From assembly GCA_024404655.1 (NCBI GenBank), contig JAKSPR010000173.1, forward strand, positions 1 to 6,420: DNA of 6,420 nt. Reading direction: 5' to 3'. This DNA is from Clostridia bacterium. Its GTDB lineage: Bacteria > Bacillota > Clostridia > Oscillospirales > CAG-272. Below are positions 1 through 5,541 of the stretch, piece after piece. Position 1 is the stretch's first letter. Each line of letters starts with the position of its first letter. The notes under the pieces were generated by a model that was given only the letters and a program-made list of their open reading frames with translations, did not search any database and was not told the DNA's origin. The position numbers and the translations under genes were made by a program.

Positions 1-230
1 CCTTGCATGCTTCGCGGGGATTCCTATCCGGGGTGATGTTGTTTTTGAAGTATATTTTACGGCGCTGAATGAACCGTAATCGTTTTTCTGCAGCCGGGTC
101 GCATGTTGAACCACACATTTCCCCTACTGCACCGGATGGAAAGAAAATGTGCGAATCTTGTAAAAATATGCTGATATTCACCAAAAAGGCACGGATTCTG
201 TATTTTTTTTCACAAAAAAGGCATTACATC
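1..230. other. Non-coding lead-in, no gene recognised
   Basis: No convincing gene is visible here. Two plus-strand frames are open from the left edge and stop early, one at 66-68 (TGA) and one at 77-79 (TAA). Either could be the last 20-25 codons of an upstream gene, but neither tail is recognisable. The 105-codon open frame starting at 69 runs across the promoter and into the symporter gene, has no ribosome binding site and has an unstructured composition, so it is not called. The second half (about 130-230) is AT-rich with short A and T runs, as expected just upstream of a promoter. I see no clear terminator hairpin. Confidence 0.5.
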
Positions 231-259
231 TTGACTTTTCATCCAAAATGTGATAAAGT
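231..259 (+). promoter_or_regulatory. Sigma-A promoter of the symporter-ligase operon
   Basis: The -35 box is TTGACT (231-236). After a 17-base spacer comes a -10 box TAAAGT (254-259) preceded by TGa (251-253), an extended -10 arrangement. The predicted transcript start is near 266, giving a leader of about 75 bases before the ATG at 341. Box quality and spacing are read directly; use in vivo is inferred. Confidence 0.65.
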
Positions 260-279
260 TTATTTACTTTCTATATTAT

Positions 280-303
280 ATGGGATTTCTTTAGAAATAC
301 CAT
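280..303. promoter_or_regulatory. 24-bp dyad, operator candidate in the leader
   Basis: The left half ATGGnATTTCT (280-290) and right half AGAAATnCCAT (293-303) are inverted copies around a central TT, with 10 of 11 positions paired. The dyad lies about 14-37 bases downstream of the predicted transcript start and upstream of the ribosome binding site. A dimeric repressor bound here would block transcription. As RNA, the arms would form only an AT-rich hairpin and there is no T-run to make it a terminator, so a DNA operator is the better reading. The cognate regulator is not in the window. Confidence 0.5.
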
Positions 304-340
304 TTGATAGGGAAGCGAAAACTTTAAGTGAGGTATATCT

Positions 341-1879
341 ATGGTTCTCAAAATCCTTCTTCTTGTGGTGTACTTTGCCGTCATGATCGGCATCGGTTTC
401 TACTGCCGCAAGAACGCAACTGACGTCAATGGTTTCGTCCTCGGCGGCAGAAGCGTCGGCCCGTGGCTGACTGCTTTTGCTTATGGTACCAGCTACTTCT
501 CCGCAGTCGTCTTTGTCGGCTATGCAGGTCAGTTCGGCTGGAAATACGGTATCGCCGCAACATGGGCAGGTATCGGCAACGCCATCATCGGTTCTCTCCT
601 TGCATGGGTCATCCTTGGCAGACGCACCCGTATCATGACCCAGCACCTCGATTCCGCAACCATGCCCCAGTTCTTCGGCCAGCGTTTCGGCAGCCCAGCA
701 CTGAAGATCGCAGCCAGCGTCATCATCTTCATCTTCCTGATTCCTTACACCGCATCCCTGTATAACGGCCTTTCCAGACTGTTCGGTATGGCCTTCAACA
801 TCGACTATTCCGTCTGTATCGTCATCATGGCGATTTTGACCGGTATCTACGTCATCGCCGGCGGCTACATGGCTACCGCGATCAACGACTTCATTCAGGG
901 TATCATCATGCTCTTCGGTATTGTTACCATCATTGCAGCAGTCCTGATGAGCAAGGGCGGCTTCATTGAAGCGCTCAACGGCCTCGGTCAGATCACCGAT
1001 GAAACCGTTTCCACCACTCCCGGTATTTTCGCATCCTTCTTCGGTCCGGACCCGCTGAACCTGCTGTTCGTCGTCATCCTGACCTCCCTCGGTACCTGGG
1101 GTCTTCCCCAGATGGTCCAGAAGTTCTACGCCATCAAGAATGAGGGCGCAATCCAGAAGGGTACCATCATTTCCACCATCTTCGCTCTGGTTGTCGCAGG
1201 CGGCTGCTACTTCCTCGGCGGCTTCGGCAGACTTTTCTCCGATCAGATCGACATCGCGGCAAACGGTTTTGACTCCGTTATCCCCACCATGCTTTCCAAC
1301 CTGCCCGCAGGTTTGATCGCACTGGTCGTCATCCTGGTCCTCAGCGCATCCATGTCCACCCTGTCCTCCCTGGTCATCGCATCCGCATCTACCCTGACCA
1401 TCGACTTCGTCAAGGGCAACATCGTCAAGAAGATGAGCGATAAGGCTCAGCTTCTCATGATCCGTATCTTCGTCGTCATCTTTATTGCGATCTCCGCTGT
1501 CATCGCACTGGTTCAGTACAAGAGCAGCGTTACCTTCATCGCACAGCTCATGGGTGTCTCCTGGGGTGCTCTTGCAGGCGCATTCCTCGCTCCCTTCCTC
1601 TATGCACTCTACTGGAAGAAGACCACCAAGCTCGCTTGCTGGGTTTCCTTCGTATTCAGTACCGTTGTCATGATCCTGAACATGATCATCCGTTCCTCTT
1701 TCCCGACCATTATGCAGAGCCCCATCAATGCCGGTGCCATCTGCATGCTGGCAGGTCTCGTCATCGTCCCGATCGTCTCCCTCTTCACGCCCAAGCCTGA
1801 CAAGCAGCTTGTCGACAATGCTTTCGCATGCTATGAGAAGAAGACCGAGGTCGAACAGAAGACCGCTCTCGGCAACTGA
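341..1879 (+). CDS. Sodium:solute symporter (SSS family)
   Basis: This 512-residue integral membrane protein of the SSS family (SLC5/PutP-like, LeuT fold) couples Na+ entry to uptake of a solute across the cytoplasmic membrane. Hydrophobic segments run from residue 2 to about 482, consistent with the usual 12-13 helices, and the family length is normal (480-530). Recognisable features are the first core helix with the GTSYFSAV stretch (49-56), the SSS signature region GGYMATAINDFIQG (174-187), the loop/helix GTWGLPQMVQKFYAIK (251-266), which matches the G-Q-P-x-x-V-Q-R/K-F-A-I pattern of PutP-like members, and the MSTLSS stretch (338-343), where the conserved Ser/Thr residues of the Na2 sodium site lie in this family. 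The ATG is preceded by AAGTGAGG (326-333). It is the first gene of an operon with the CoA ligase 33 bases downstream, which suggests the solute is a carboxylate. Family members carry proline, pantothenate, acetate and other monocarboxylates, and I cannot choose among them. Confidence 0.92.
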   Translation: MVLKILLLVVYFAVMIGIGFYCRKNATDVNGFVLGGRSVGPWLTAFAYGTSYFSAVVFVGYAGQFGWKYGIAATWAGIGNAIIGSLLAWVILGRRTRIMTQHLDSATMPQFFGQRFGSPALKIAASVIIFIFLIPYTASLYNGLSRLFGMAFNIDYSVCIVIMAILTGIYVIAGGYMATAINDFIQGIIMLFGIVTIIAAVLMSKGGFIEALNGLGQITDETVSTTPGIFASFFGPDPLNLLFVVILTSLGTWGLPQMVQKFYAIKNEGAIQKGTIISTIFALVVAGGCYFLGGFGRLFSDQIDIAANGFDSVIPTMLSNLPAGLIALVVILVLSASMSTLSSLVIASASTLTIDFVKGNIVKKMSDKAQLLMIRIFVVIFIAISAVIALVQYKSSVTFIAQLMGVSWGALAGAFLAPFLYALYWKKTTKLACWVSFVFSTVVMILNMIIRSSFPTIMQSPINAGAICMLAGLVIVPIVSLFTPKPDKQLVDNAFACYEKKTEVEQKTALGN

Positions 1880-1912
1880 TATCCAAGTACCCCAACGAAA
1901 GGACAAAAAATC

Positions 1913-3547
1913 ATGCCAGTAACCGAATTTCTGGAGCGCAACGCACGGCTTTACGGTGATGAAGTCGCCCTGGTTGAACTCAACCCCGCAGAGCGCGACA
2001 CCCGGCGCTACAGCTGGAAGGAATATGAGCTGATTGAAACCAGCCGCACCGCCCCCTACCGCAGAGAGATCACCTGGAGCGTCTTTGACGAAAAGGCGAA
2101 CCGCTTTGCCAACATGCTGCTTTCCCGCGGCGTGAAGAAGGGCGATAAGGTCGGTATCCTCATGTATAACTGCCTTGAGTGGCTGCCCATCTACTTCGGC
2201 GTCCTCAAGACCGGTGCCATTGCCGTACCGTTCAACTTCCGTTATGACGCGGACGAGATCCTTTACTGCGTCGAGCTTTCCGAAGCTGATGTCGTGGTCT
2301 TCGGTCCCGAGTTCATCGGCAGAATGGAAGCAAACGCCGAGCGCCTTGCCCGCGGCCGTATGCTGATCTACGTCGGCGATAACTGTCCGCCTTTTGCAGA
2401 GAGCTACCGCGAGCTCGTCGCAGACTGCTCCAGCAAGAGCCCGAACATCCCCCTGTCCGAGGATGACTACGGCGCAATCTATTTCTCTTCCGGCACCACC
2501 GGCTTCCCGAAAGCCATTCTTCATAAGCATCTGAGCCTGACTCAGGCCGCCGAAATGGAGCAGAAGCACCACGGCCAGGGCAGAAACGATACCTTCCTCT
2601 GCATCCCGCCGCTGTATCATACCGGCGCGAAGTTCCACTGGATGGGAAGCCTGGTCGCAGGCTCCCGTGCCGTCCTTCTGAAGGGTGCAAAGCCGGCGGA
2701 TATCCTCTCTGCCATGTCCGATGAGCACTGTACCATTGCATGGCTGCTGGTGCCGTGGGCACAGGATATCCTCGATGCTCTTGACAGAGGAGACCTCAAG
2801 CTGTCCGATTATAATCTCTCCCAGTGGAGACTGATGCACATCGGCGCACAGCCCGTTCCTCCGTCCCTGATCAAGCGCTGGAAGGAGTACTTCCCCAAGC
2901 ACGATTACGATACCAACTACGGTCTGAGCGAATCCACCGGCCCCGGCTGCGTCCATCTGGGCGTGGAGAATATCCACAAGGTCGGTGCCATCGGCGTCCC
3001 CGGCTACCGCTGGGAGTGCAAGATCGTCGATGAGCAGGGTAATATCGTCAAACAGGGCGATGTCGGTGAACTTTGTGTCAAGGGTCCCGGCGTCATGACC
3101 TGCTACTACAACAACCCCGAAGCAACGGCAGAAGTCCTGCGCGACGGATGGCTGTATACCGGCGATATGGCAATGCAGGATGCAGACGGCTTCATCTTCC
3201 TCGTTGACAGAAAGAAGGACGTCATTGTCTCCGGCGGCGAGAACATTTATCCCGTCCAGATCGAGGACTTCATCCGCACCTGCGATAAGGTCAAGGACGT
3301 TGCCGTCATCGGTCTCCCCGACAGACGTCTGGGTGAGATCACCGCAGCGATCATCGAGGTCAAGGAAGGTTATACCTGCACAAAGGAAGATATCGAAGAA
3401 CTCTGCCTCGGTCTGCCCCGCTATAAGCGCCCGAAGGAGATCATCTTCGAGACCATCCCGCGCAATGCAACAGGTAAGATCGAAAAGCCCAAGCTCCGCA
3501 AGATGCACGGCGCAGATAACCTCGTAGCAAAAGAAAATATGGGCTGA
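1913..3547 (+). CDS. AMP-forming acyl-CoA synthetase/ligase
   Basis: This 544-residue cytosolic member of the class I adenylate-forming superfamily activates a carboxylic acid with ATP to an acyl-AMP, then transfers it to CoA. Core motifs are all present: the phosphate-binding loop YFSSGTTGFPKA (190-201), NYGLSEST (335-342), YTGD with the ribose-binding Asp (415-418), the hinge region DRKKD then GGENIYPVQIE (432-451), and PRNATGK with the catalytic Lys522 near the C-terminus. No carrier-protein or reductase domain is fused, and the length is usual for free-standing ligases. The overall look, including PLYHTGAKFHW (233-243), resembles the CaiC/fatty-acyl-CoA ligase group, but the substrate cannot be assigned. 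Residues about 33-56 carry an extra segment between a YSWKEY and an ITWSVFDE stretch, where most relatives have one short TWxEL motif. The ATG is preceded by GAAAGGA (1897-1903). Co-transcription with the symporter suggests an uptake-then-activation pair. Confidence 0.92.
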   Translation: MPVTEFLERNARLYGDEVALVELNPAERDTRRYSWKEYELIETSRTAPYRREITWSVFDEKANRFANMLLSRGVKKGDKVGILMYNCLEWLPIYFGVLKTGAIAVPFNFRYDADEILYCVELSEADVVVFGPEFIGRMEANAERLARGRMLIYVGDNCPPFAESYRELVADCSSKSPNIPLSEDDYGAIYFSSGTTGFPKAILHKHLSLTQAAEMEQKHHGQGRNDTFLCIPPLYHTGAKFHWMGSLVAGSRAVLLKGAKPADILSAMSDEHCTIAWLLVPWAQDILDALDRGDLKLSDYNLSQWRLMHIGAQPVPPSLIKRWKEYFPKHDYDTNYGLSESTGPGCVHLGVENIHKVGAIGVPGYRWECKIVDEQGNIVKQGDVGELCVKGPGVMTCYYNNPEATAEVLRDGWLYTGDMAMQDADGFIFLVDRKKDVIVSGGENIYPVQIEDFIRTCDKVKDVAVIGLPDRRLGEITAAIIEVKEGYTCTKEDIEELCLGLPRYKRPKEIIFETIPRNATGKIEKPKLRKMHGADNLVAKENMG

Positions 3548-3562
3548 GCCCCATAAAAAAAG

Positions 3563-3597
3563 CACCCGGATTTCCCATCGGAATCCGGGTGTTTTTT
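3563..3597 (+). terminator. Intrinsic terminator of the symporter-ligase operon
   Basis: CACCCGGATT (3563-3572) pairs with AATCCGGGTG (3582-3591) around a 9-base loop, followed by six T (3592-3597). An A-run at 3555-3561 on the other side means it could also work on the minus strand. It starts 15 bases after the ligase stop. Confidence 0.9.
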
Positions 3598-3601
3598 CGG
3601 C

Positions 3602-3639
3602 AAAAAATCCGCCCGAAACAGTGATTCTCTGTTTCGGGC
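3602..3639 (-). terminator. Intrinsic terminator of ridA
   Basis: A perfect 11-bp stem, GCCCGAAACAG (3611-3621) with CTGTTTCGGGC (3629-3639), has a 7-base loop. Read on the minus strand it is followed by GGATTTTTT (3602-3610), so it ends transcription coming from ridA, whose stop codon is 16 bases away. On the plus strand no T-run follows the stem. Confidence 0.88.
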
Positions 3640-3655
3640 AGAAAAAGATGTACGG

Positions 3656-4036
3656 TTACTTATTCAGCTCGGCGACGACGTCGATTTCCACCAGCGCGCC
3701 TTTGGGAAGGCTGCTGACAGCAACGCAGGACCGTGCGGGTTTGTTCTTGAAATAGTGTTCGTAGACTTCGTTGAAGGCATAGTAGTCGTCCATATTCGTC
3801 AGATAACAGACCGTCTTGACGGCGTTGTCAAGAGAAGAGCCTGCCTCTTTCAGAACGATTTCCAGATTCATGCAGACACGGTGCGTCTGCTGCAGCACAG
3901 TGGTGCCCTCCATGTCTCCGGTTTTGGGGTTCATGGCGATCTGACCGCCGGCGAAAACGAGATTGCCGGAGATAACGGCCTGGGAATAGGGACCGATGAT
4001 AAACGGTACTTTTTCCGTGATTACGGTGGTGCTCAT
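3656..4036 (-). CDS. ridA: RidA family enamine/imine deaminase
   Basis: The 126-residue protein belongs to the RidA/YjgF/UK114 family. These small trimeric cytosolic enzymes hydrolyse reactive enamine/imine intermediates, notably 2-aminoacrylate released by PLP enzymes, and so protect PLP-dependent enzymes. Visible family features are IGPYSQAV (14-21), FAGGQIAMNP (28-37), the PARSCV stretch with Arg102 (the Arg that binds the substrate carboxylate in RidA proper), and ALVEIDVVA (114-122) with Glu117, the position that activates water in characterised members. Length is normal. The frame is open 35 codons further upstream (to 4141), but the ATG at 4036 is chosen because AGAAAGGAG (4050-4042) sits just before it and because family alignment starts here. 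It is a single-gene unit with its own promoter and terminator. RidA proteins are usually monocistronic or near amino acid genes; no metabolic partner is obvious here. Confidence 0.93.
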   Translation of the reverse strand: MSTTVITEKVPFIIGPYSQAVISGNLVFAGGQIAMNPKTGDMEGTTVLQQTHRVCMNLEIVLKEAGSSLDNAVKTVCYLTNMDDYYAFNEVYEHYFKNKPARSCVAVSSLPKGALVEIDVVAELNK

Positions 4037-4099
4037 AGGAACTCCTTTCTGAACTTTCTGTATTTTCTGTGAACTTTGATTATTTTTTGACGTACACTT

Positions 4100-4128
4100 A
4101 TTATACATAGGAAAATCCTGTCTGTCAA
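4100..4128 (-). promoter_or_regulatory. Perfect-consensus sigma-A promoter of ridA
   Basis: On the minus strand TTGACA (4128-4123), a 17-base spacer and TATAAT (4105-4100) match the consensus exactly. The predicted transcript start is near 4093, giving a leader of about 55 bases. Such a promoter implies strong, mostly constitutive expression unless a repressor acts; I see no clear operator in it. Confidence 0.9.
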
Positions 4129-4185
4129 GAGGAAAAAGCATATAAATACCGAAAAAACTGCATAAAATAAAAAATTAACGGAAAT

Positions 4186-4206
4186 AATTCCTGATATATC
4201 GGAATT
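4186..4206 (+). promoter_or_regulatory. Possible promoter/dyad ahead of the helical protein gene
   Basis: An inverted repeat AATTCC (4186-4191) and GGAATT (4201-4206) flanks TGATATATC (4192-4200), which itself reads as an extended -10 (TGa then TATATC). No good -35 box is found 16-18 bases upstream; the region is A/T-rich. The start of transcription would be near 4207, leaving a short leader with the AAAGGA site. This is a weak call. Confidence 0.3.
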
Positions 4207-4235
4207 TTTATTCAGTCACGAAAGGAATTTTGCCT

Positions 4236-4751
4236 ATGGATACCAAAACTGCCGAAAGACCAAAGTCAGAGAAACCGCAGAACGCCGACCTGCTCCTGTG
4301 CTCCGACCTTTATAAGAATGCCGCCCTCCACGCGGAGGCCTGTACCAGACTGATCGGATACCTCGTCCGCGATGGGGAAAAGCCACAGAAGGATACCGAT
4401 CCGAAGACAGTTCCCCTGAAAGAGGAACTGACCGCCATGATGAACTGCTTCTCCGGATACGCTGCCCGGGCAGGAGAGAGGCTCCATATCCTCGGTGCTC
4501 CGCCCGCCCATCTGTCCATGCTCGACCGTATGCCCGCCGAGGTCGGGATCACCGTGCAGGCCATGGCGGACCATACACCCTCCGCTCTCGCAGAACTCAT
4601 GATCAGCCAGTTGGAGATCGGCTCCGTCGATATGACCCGCGCTCTGCACAGCTGCACAGCGGACGGCTGCTCAGCCGAAACCGCAGAGATCGCCGACGCC
4701 CTCATCGCCTATACCGGCCATTGCTCCGATCTTCTGGAATCGTATCTCTGA
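4236..4751 (+). CDS. Hypothetical helical protein, function unknown
   Basis: I do not recognise this 171-residue protein. It appears soluble and all-helical, with no signal peptide or membrane segment. After a charged N-terminal tail (to about residue 16), helices are suggested at about 18-45, 63-90, 103-140 and 147-170, which would suit a four-helix bundle. The stretch AELMISQLEIGSVDMTRAL (about 117-135) has the feel of small ferritin-like or DUF-type bundle proteins of Clostridia, but the Glu/His spacing of a di-iron site is not evident, so no metal or enzyme role is claimed. An in-frame TTG at 4230 lies only 3 bases after AAAGGA (4221-4226), whereas the ATG at 4236 has a normal 9-base spacing and is chosen. 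The gene is divergent from ridA and stands alone before a terminator. Codon use matches its neighbours. Confidence 0.75.
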   Translation: MDTKTAERPKSEKPQNADLLLCSDLYKNAALHAEACTRLIGYLVRDGEKPQKDTDPKTVPLKEELTAMMNCFSGYAARAGERLHILGAPPAHLSMLDRMPAEVGITVQAMADHTPSALAELMISQLEIGSVDMTRALHSCTADGCSAETAEIADALIAYTGHCSDLLESYL

Positions 4752-4769
4752 TCCTGCGGCATAAGCCAG

Positions 4770-4811
4770 AGCCCCCAAGAAACGCTCCACAAGCGCTTCC
4801 GGGGGCTTTTT
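4770..4811 (+). terminator. Intrinsic terminator after the helical protein gene
   Basis: AGCCCCC (4770-4776) pairs with GGGGGCT (4801-4807). Inner pairs AAG/CTT and CGCT/AGCG extend the stem around a CCACA loop, and five T (4807-4811) follow. It begins about 18 bases after the stop codon. Confidence 0.9.
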
Positions 4812-4970
4812 GCTGTCACAGCATAAATAATCCCCGAAATCCTCCAAGGCCCGTTATGCCCGTCATTCACAGCTCTGTCCGCCCGCTCCGCATCGCAGAT
4901 ACCCTCTGACTTCAAGAAAGAATGACTGCTATATACAATCAGATGAATGTTATAAATAATTCAATATCTG

Positions 4971-5002
4971 TTTATACTTCCGACACAATCATGCTGTATA
5001 CT
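4971..5002 (+). promoter_or_regulatory. Weak promoter candidate for the Cys/His microprotein
   Basis: TATACT (4997-5002) is a good -10 box, but the best -35 choices (TTTATA at 4971 or TTATAC at 4972) are poor and 19-20 bases away. Transcription would start near 5009, just before the hairpin at 5012-5027. The poor -35 box may mean an activator or an alternative sigma factor; I could not fit a sporulation sigma consensus convincingly. Confidence 0.35.
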
Positions 5003-5011
5003 ATCCTCATA

Positions 5012-5027
5012 AGGTTCAAAAGAACCT
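5012..5027 (+). promoter_or_regulatory. Short hairpin/dyad at the predicted transcript start
   Basis: AGGTTC (5012-5017) and GAACCT (5022-5027) form a perfect 6-bp inverted repeat with an AAAA loop. No T-run follows, so it is not a terminator. It could be a 5-prime mRNA stabilising hairpin or an operator overlapping the start site. Confidence 0.45.
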
Positions 5028-5075
5028 GTAATCAAATCATCAAATAGCGATTCTTGAAAAAGGAGGAATCCACCC

Positions 5076-5273
5076 ATGCGCAGCATTTTCACTTCCGGCC
5101 TTTCCATTGTTTCCTGCCATCATATCCATCATCATATCCATCCCTGTGTCGGAGACGGCTGCGGCTGCGTACCGGGCTGCGGCTGCGGCTGCCTCGGCTG
5201 CCTCCCCATCCTCATCGGAGGCGCCCTCGCCGCTGTTTTCGCGTTCCTCTTTGTGTTCGGCATCATCTTTTGA
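5076..5273 (+). CDS. Cys/His-rich single-pass membrane microprotein, unknown
   Basis: I do not recognise this 65-residue protein. The N-terminal half holds eight Cys (14, 24, 29, 31, 35, 37, 39, 42) and six His (15, 16, 18, 19, 20, 22), arranged as C-HHIHHHIH-P-C followed by a Gly-Cys stretch with CGC, GCGCGC and LGC. Residues 43-65 form one hydrophobic, Gly/Phe-rich helix ending at the C-terminus, so the protein is probably tail-anchored with a metal- or thiol-reactive head. There is no signal peptide. The ATG follows AAAAGGAGG (5058-5066) at 9 bases, a near-ideal ribosome binding site, and a terminator lies 13 bases past the stop, so it is a self-contained gene. The head could bind metal (Zn, Cu, Fe-S or heme), or the Cys could be disulphide-bonded. 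The short head plus hydrophobic tail also recalls YjcZ-type small sporulation proteins. Function is not claimed. Confidence 0.72.
   Translation: MRSIFTSGLSIVSCHHIHHHIHPCVGDGCGCVPGCGCGCLGCLPILIGGALAAVFAFLFVFGIIF
5118..5141 (+). repeat. Perfect 12-bp tandem duplication inside the microprotein gene
   Basis: CATCATATCCAT occurs twice head to tail (5118-5129 and 5130-5141), in frame, giving HHIH twice (residues 15-22). Identity at the DNA level, including synonymous positions, points to a recent duplication or slippage. Confidence 0.9.
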
Positions 5274-5285
5274 TCCACCCGGCCC

Positions 5286-5327
5286 CGCGCTGCCTGCCCC
5301 CTCCGGGACAGTCAGCGCGTTTTCTTT
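5286..5327 (+). terminator. Intrinsic terminator of the microprotein gene
   Basis: CGCGCTG (5286-5292) pairs with CAGCGCG (5313-5319). Inner CTG/CAG and CCC/GGG pairs with small bulges lengthen the stem, and TTTTCTTT (5320-5327) follows. Confidence 0.87.
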
Positions 5328-5475
5328 ATCATCTCCGCTCTGTTTTCCTCATGTTGTATAAAAAATCTCCGAAATTTTTTACATACCGCCGCACGAGAAA
5401 ACAAGAGAAAAAACGAGATAACGAGAGAAAAACAGAGCATGCAAAAACATAAATTTCCAAAATCAAAAAAACTTC
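5328..5475. other. AT-rich intergenic gap, no gene seen
   Basis: No supported gene lies between the terminator and the rplM promoter. Two simple features are visible. One is an AT-only inverted repeat, TAAAAAAT (5359-5366) with ATTTTTTA (5374-5381). The other is a purine-rich stretch (about 5393-5438) in which ACGAGA recurs at 5393, 5413 and 5421. Neither has an assigned role. Confidence 0.5.
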
Positions 5476-5485
5476 GGAAAAGCCC

Positions 5486-5514
5486 TTGACAAAAGGGTTT
5501 TCCTGTGATATACT
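5486..5514 (+). promoter_or_regulatory. Strong sigma-A promoter of rplM-rpsI
   Basis: TTGACA (5486-5491), a 17-base spacer and TATACT (5509-5514) are preceded by TGa (5506-5508), so both core boxes and the extended -10 are near ideal. The predicted start is near 5521, giving a leader of about 75 bases. An inverted repeat at 5476-5503 covers the -35 box and most of the spacer. Confidence 0.92.
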
Positions 5515-5541
5515 CTTATACGTTCTGAAAAGAAAAACAGC

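Larger units (their letters stand above)
4812..5057. other. Intergenic region with no gene seen
   Basis: The first part (4812-4910) has coding-like base composition, but no frame has a start, a ribosome binding site and a sensible protein. The second part (4911-5057) is AT-rich and should carry the promoter of the small Cys/His protein. A short dyad TGCTGT-c-ACAGCA lies at 4811-4823, directly after the terminator T-run; its meaning is unclear. Confidence 0.5.

Noticed and set aside
260..3565. A 1,101-codon open frame on the minus strand across the whole symporter-ligase operon
   Set aside because: It is the antisense of two clearly real genes. Its composition is rich in Asp, Gly, Glu and Cys, as produced by the C/G-rich third positions of the sense codons. 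It has no family resemblance, and it would need to read through the convergent ridA terminators.
4037..4141. N-terminal extension of ridA by 35 codons
   Set aside because: The extension covers the perfect promoter and the ribosome binding site, and family members begin at the ATG at 4036.
4811..4823. TGCTGT-c-ACAGCA dyad after a terminator
   Set aside because: It is a short dyad with a one-base centre, with no gene or promoter close enough to assign a role; chance is likely.
4721..4909. A 62-codon plus-strand frame downstream of the helical protein
   Set aside because: It starts inside the preceding gene, runs through its terminator, and has no ribosome binding site or recognisable product.
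4963..5004. Sporulation sigma factor promoter (SigE/SigK type) ahead of the microprotein
   Set aside because: The -10 looks sigma-A-like (TATACT), and no sporulation -35 box lies at the required spacing.
5107..5361. An 84-codon frame giving an Ala/Ser-rich product over the same stretch
   Set aside because: There is no ribosome binding site. The Ala runs come from GC-rich codons read out of frame, and the frame crosses the terminator.
5054..5452. A 132-codon plus-strand frame overlapping the microprotein gene
   Set aside because: It would start at a TTG next to the ribosome binding site, with no site of its own. The Arg/Pro-rich product reads straight through the terminator at 5286-5327, and its composition looks like an out-of-frame reading of the Gly-Cys codons.
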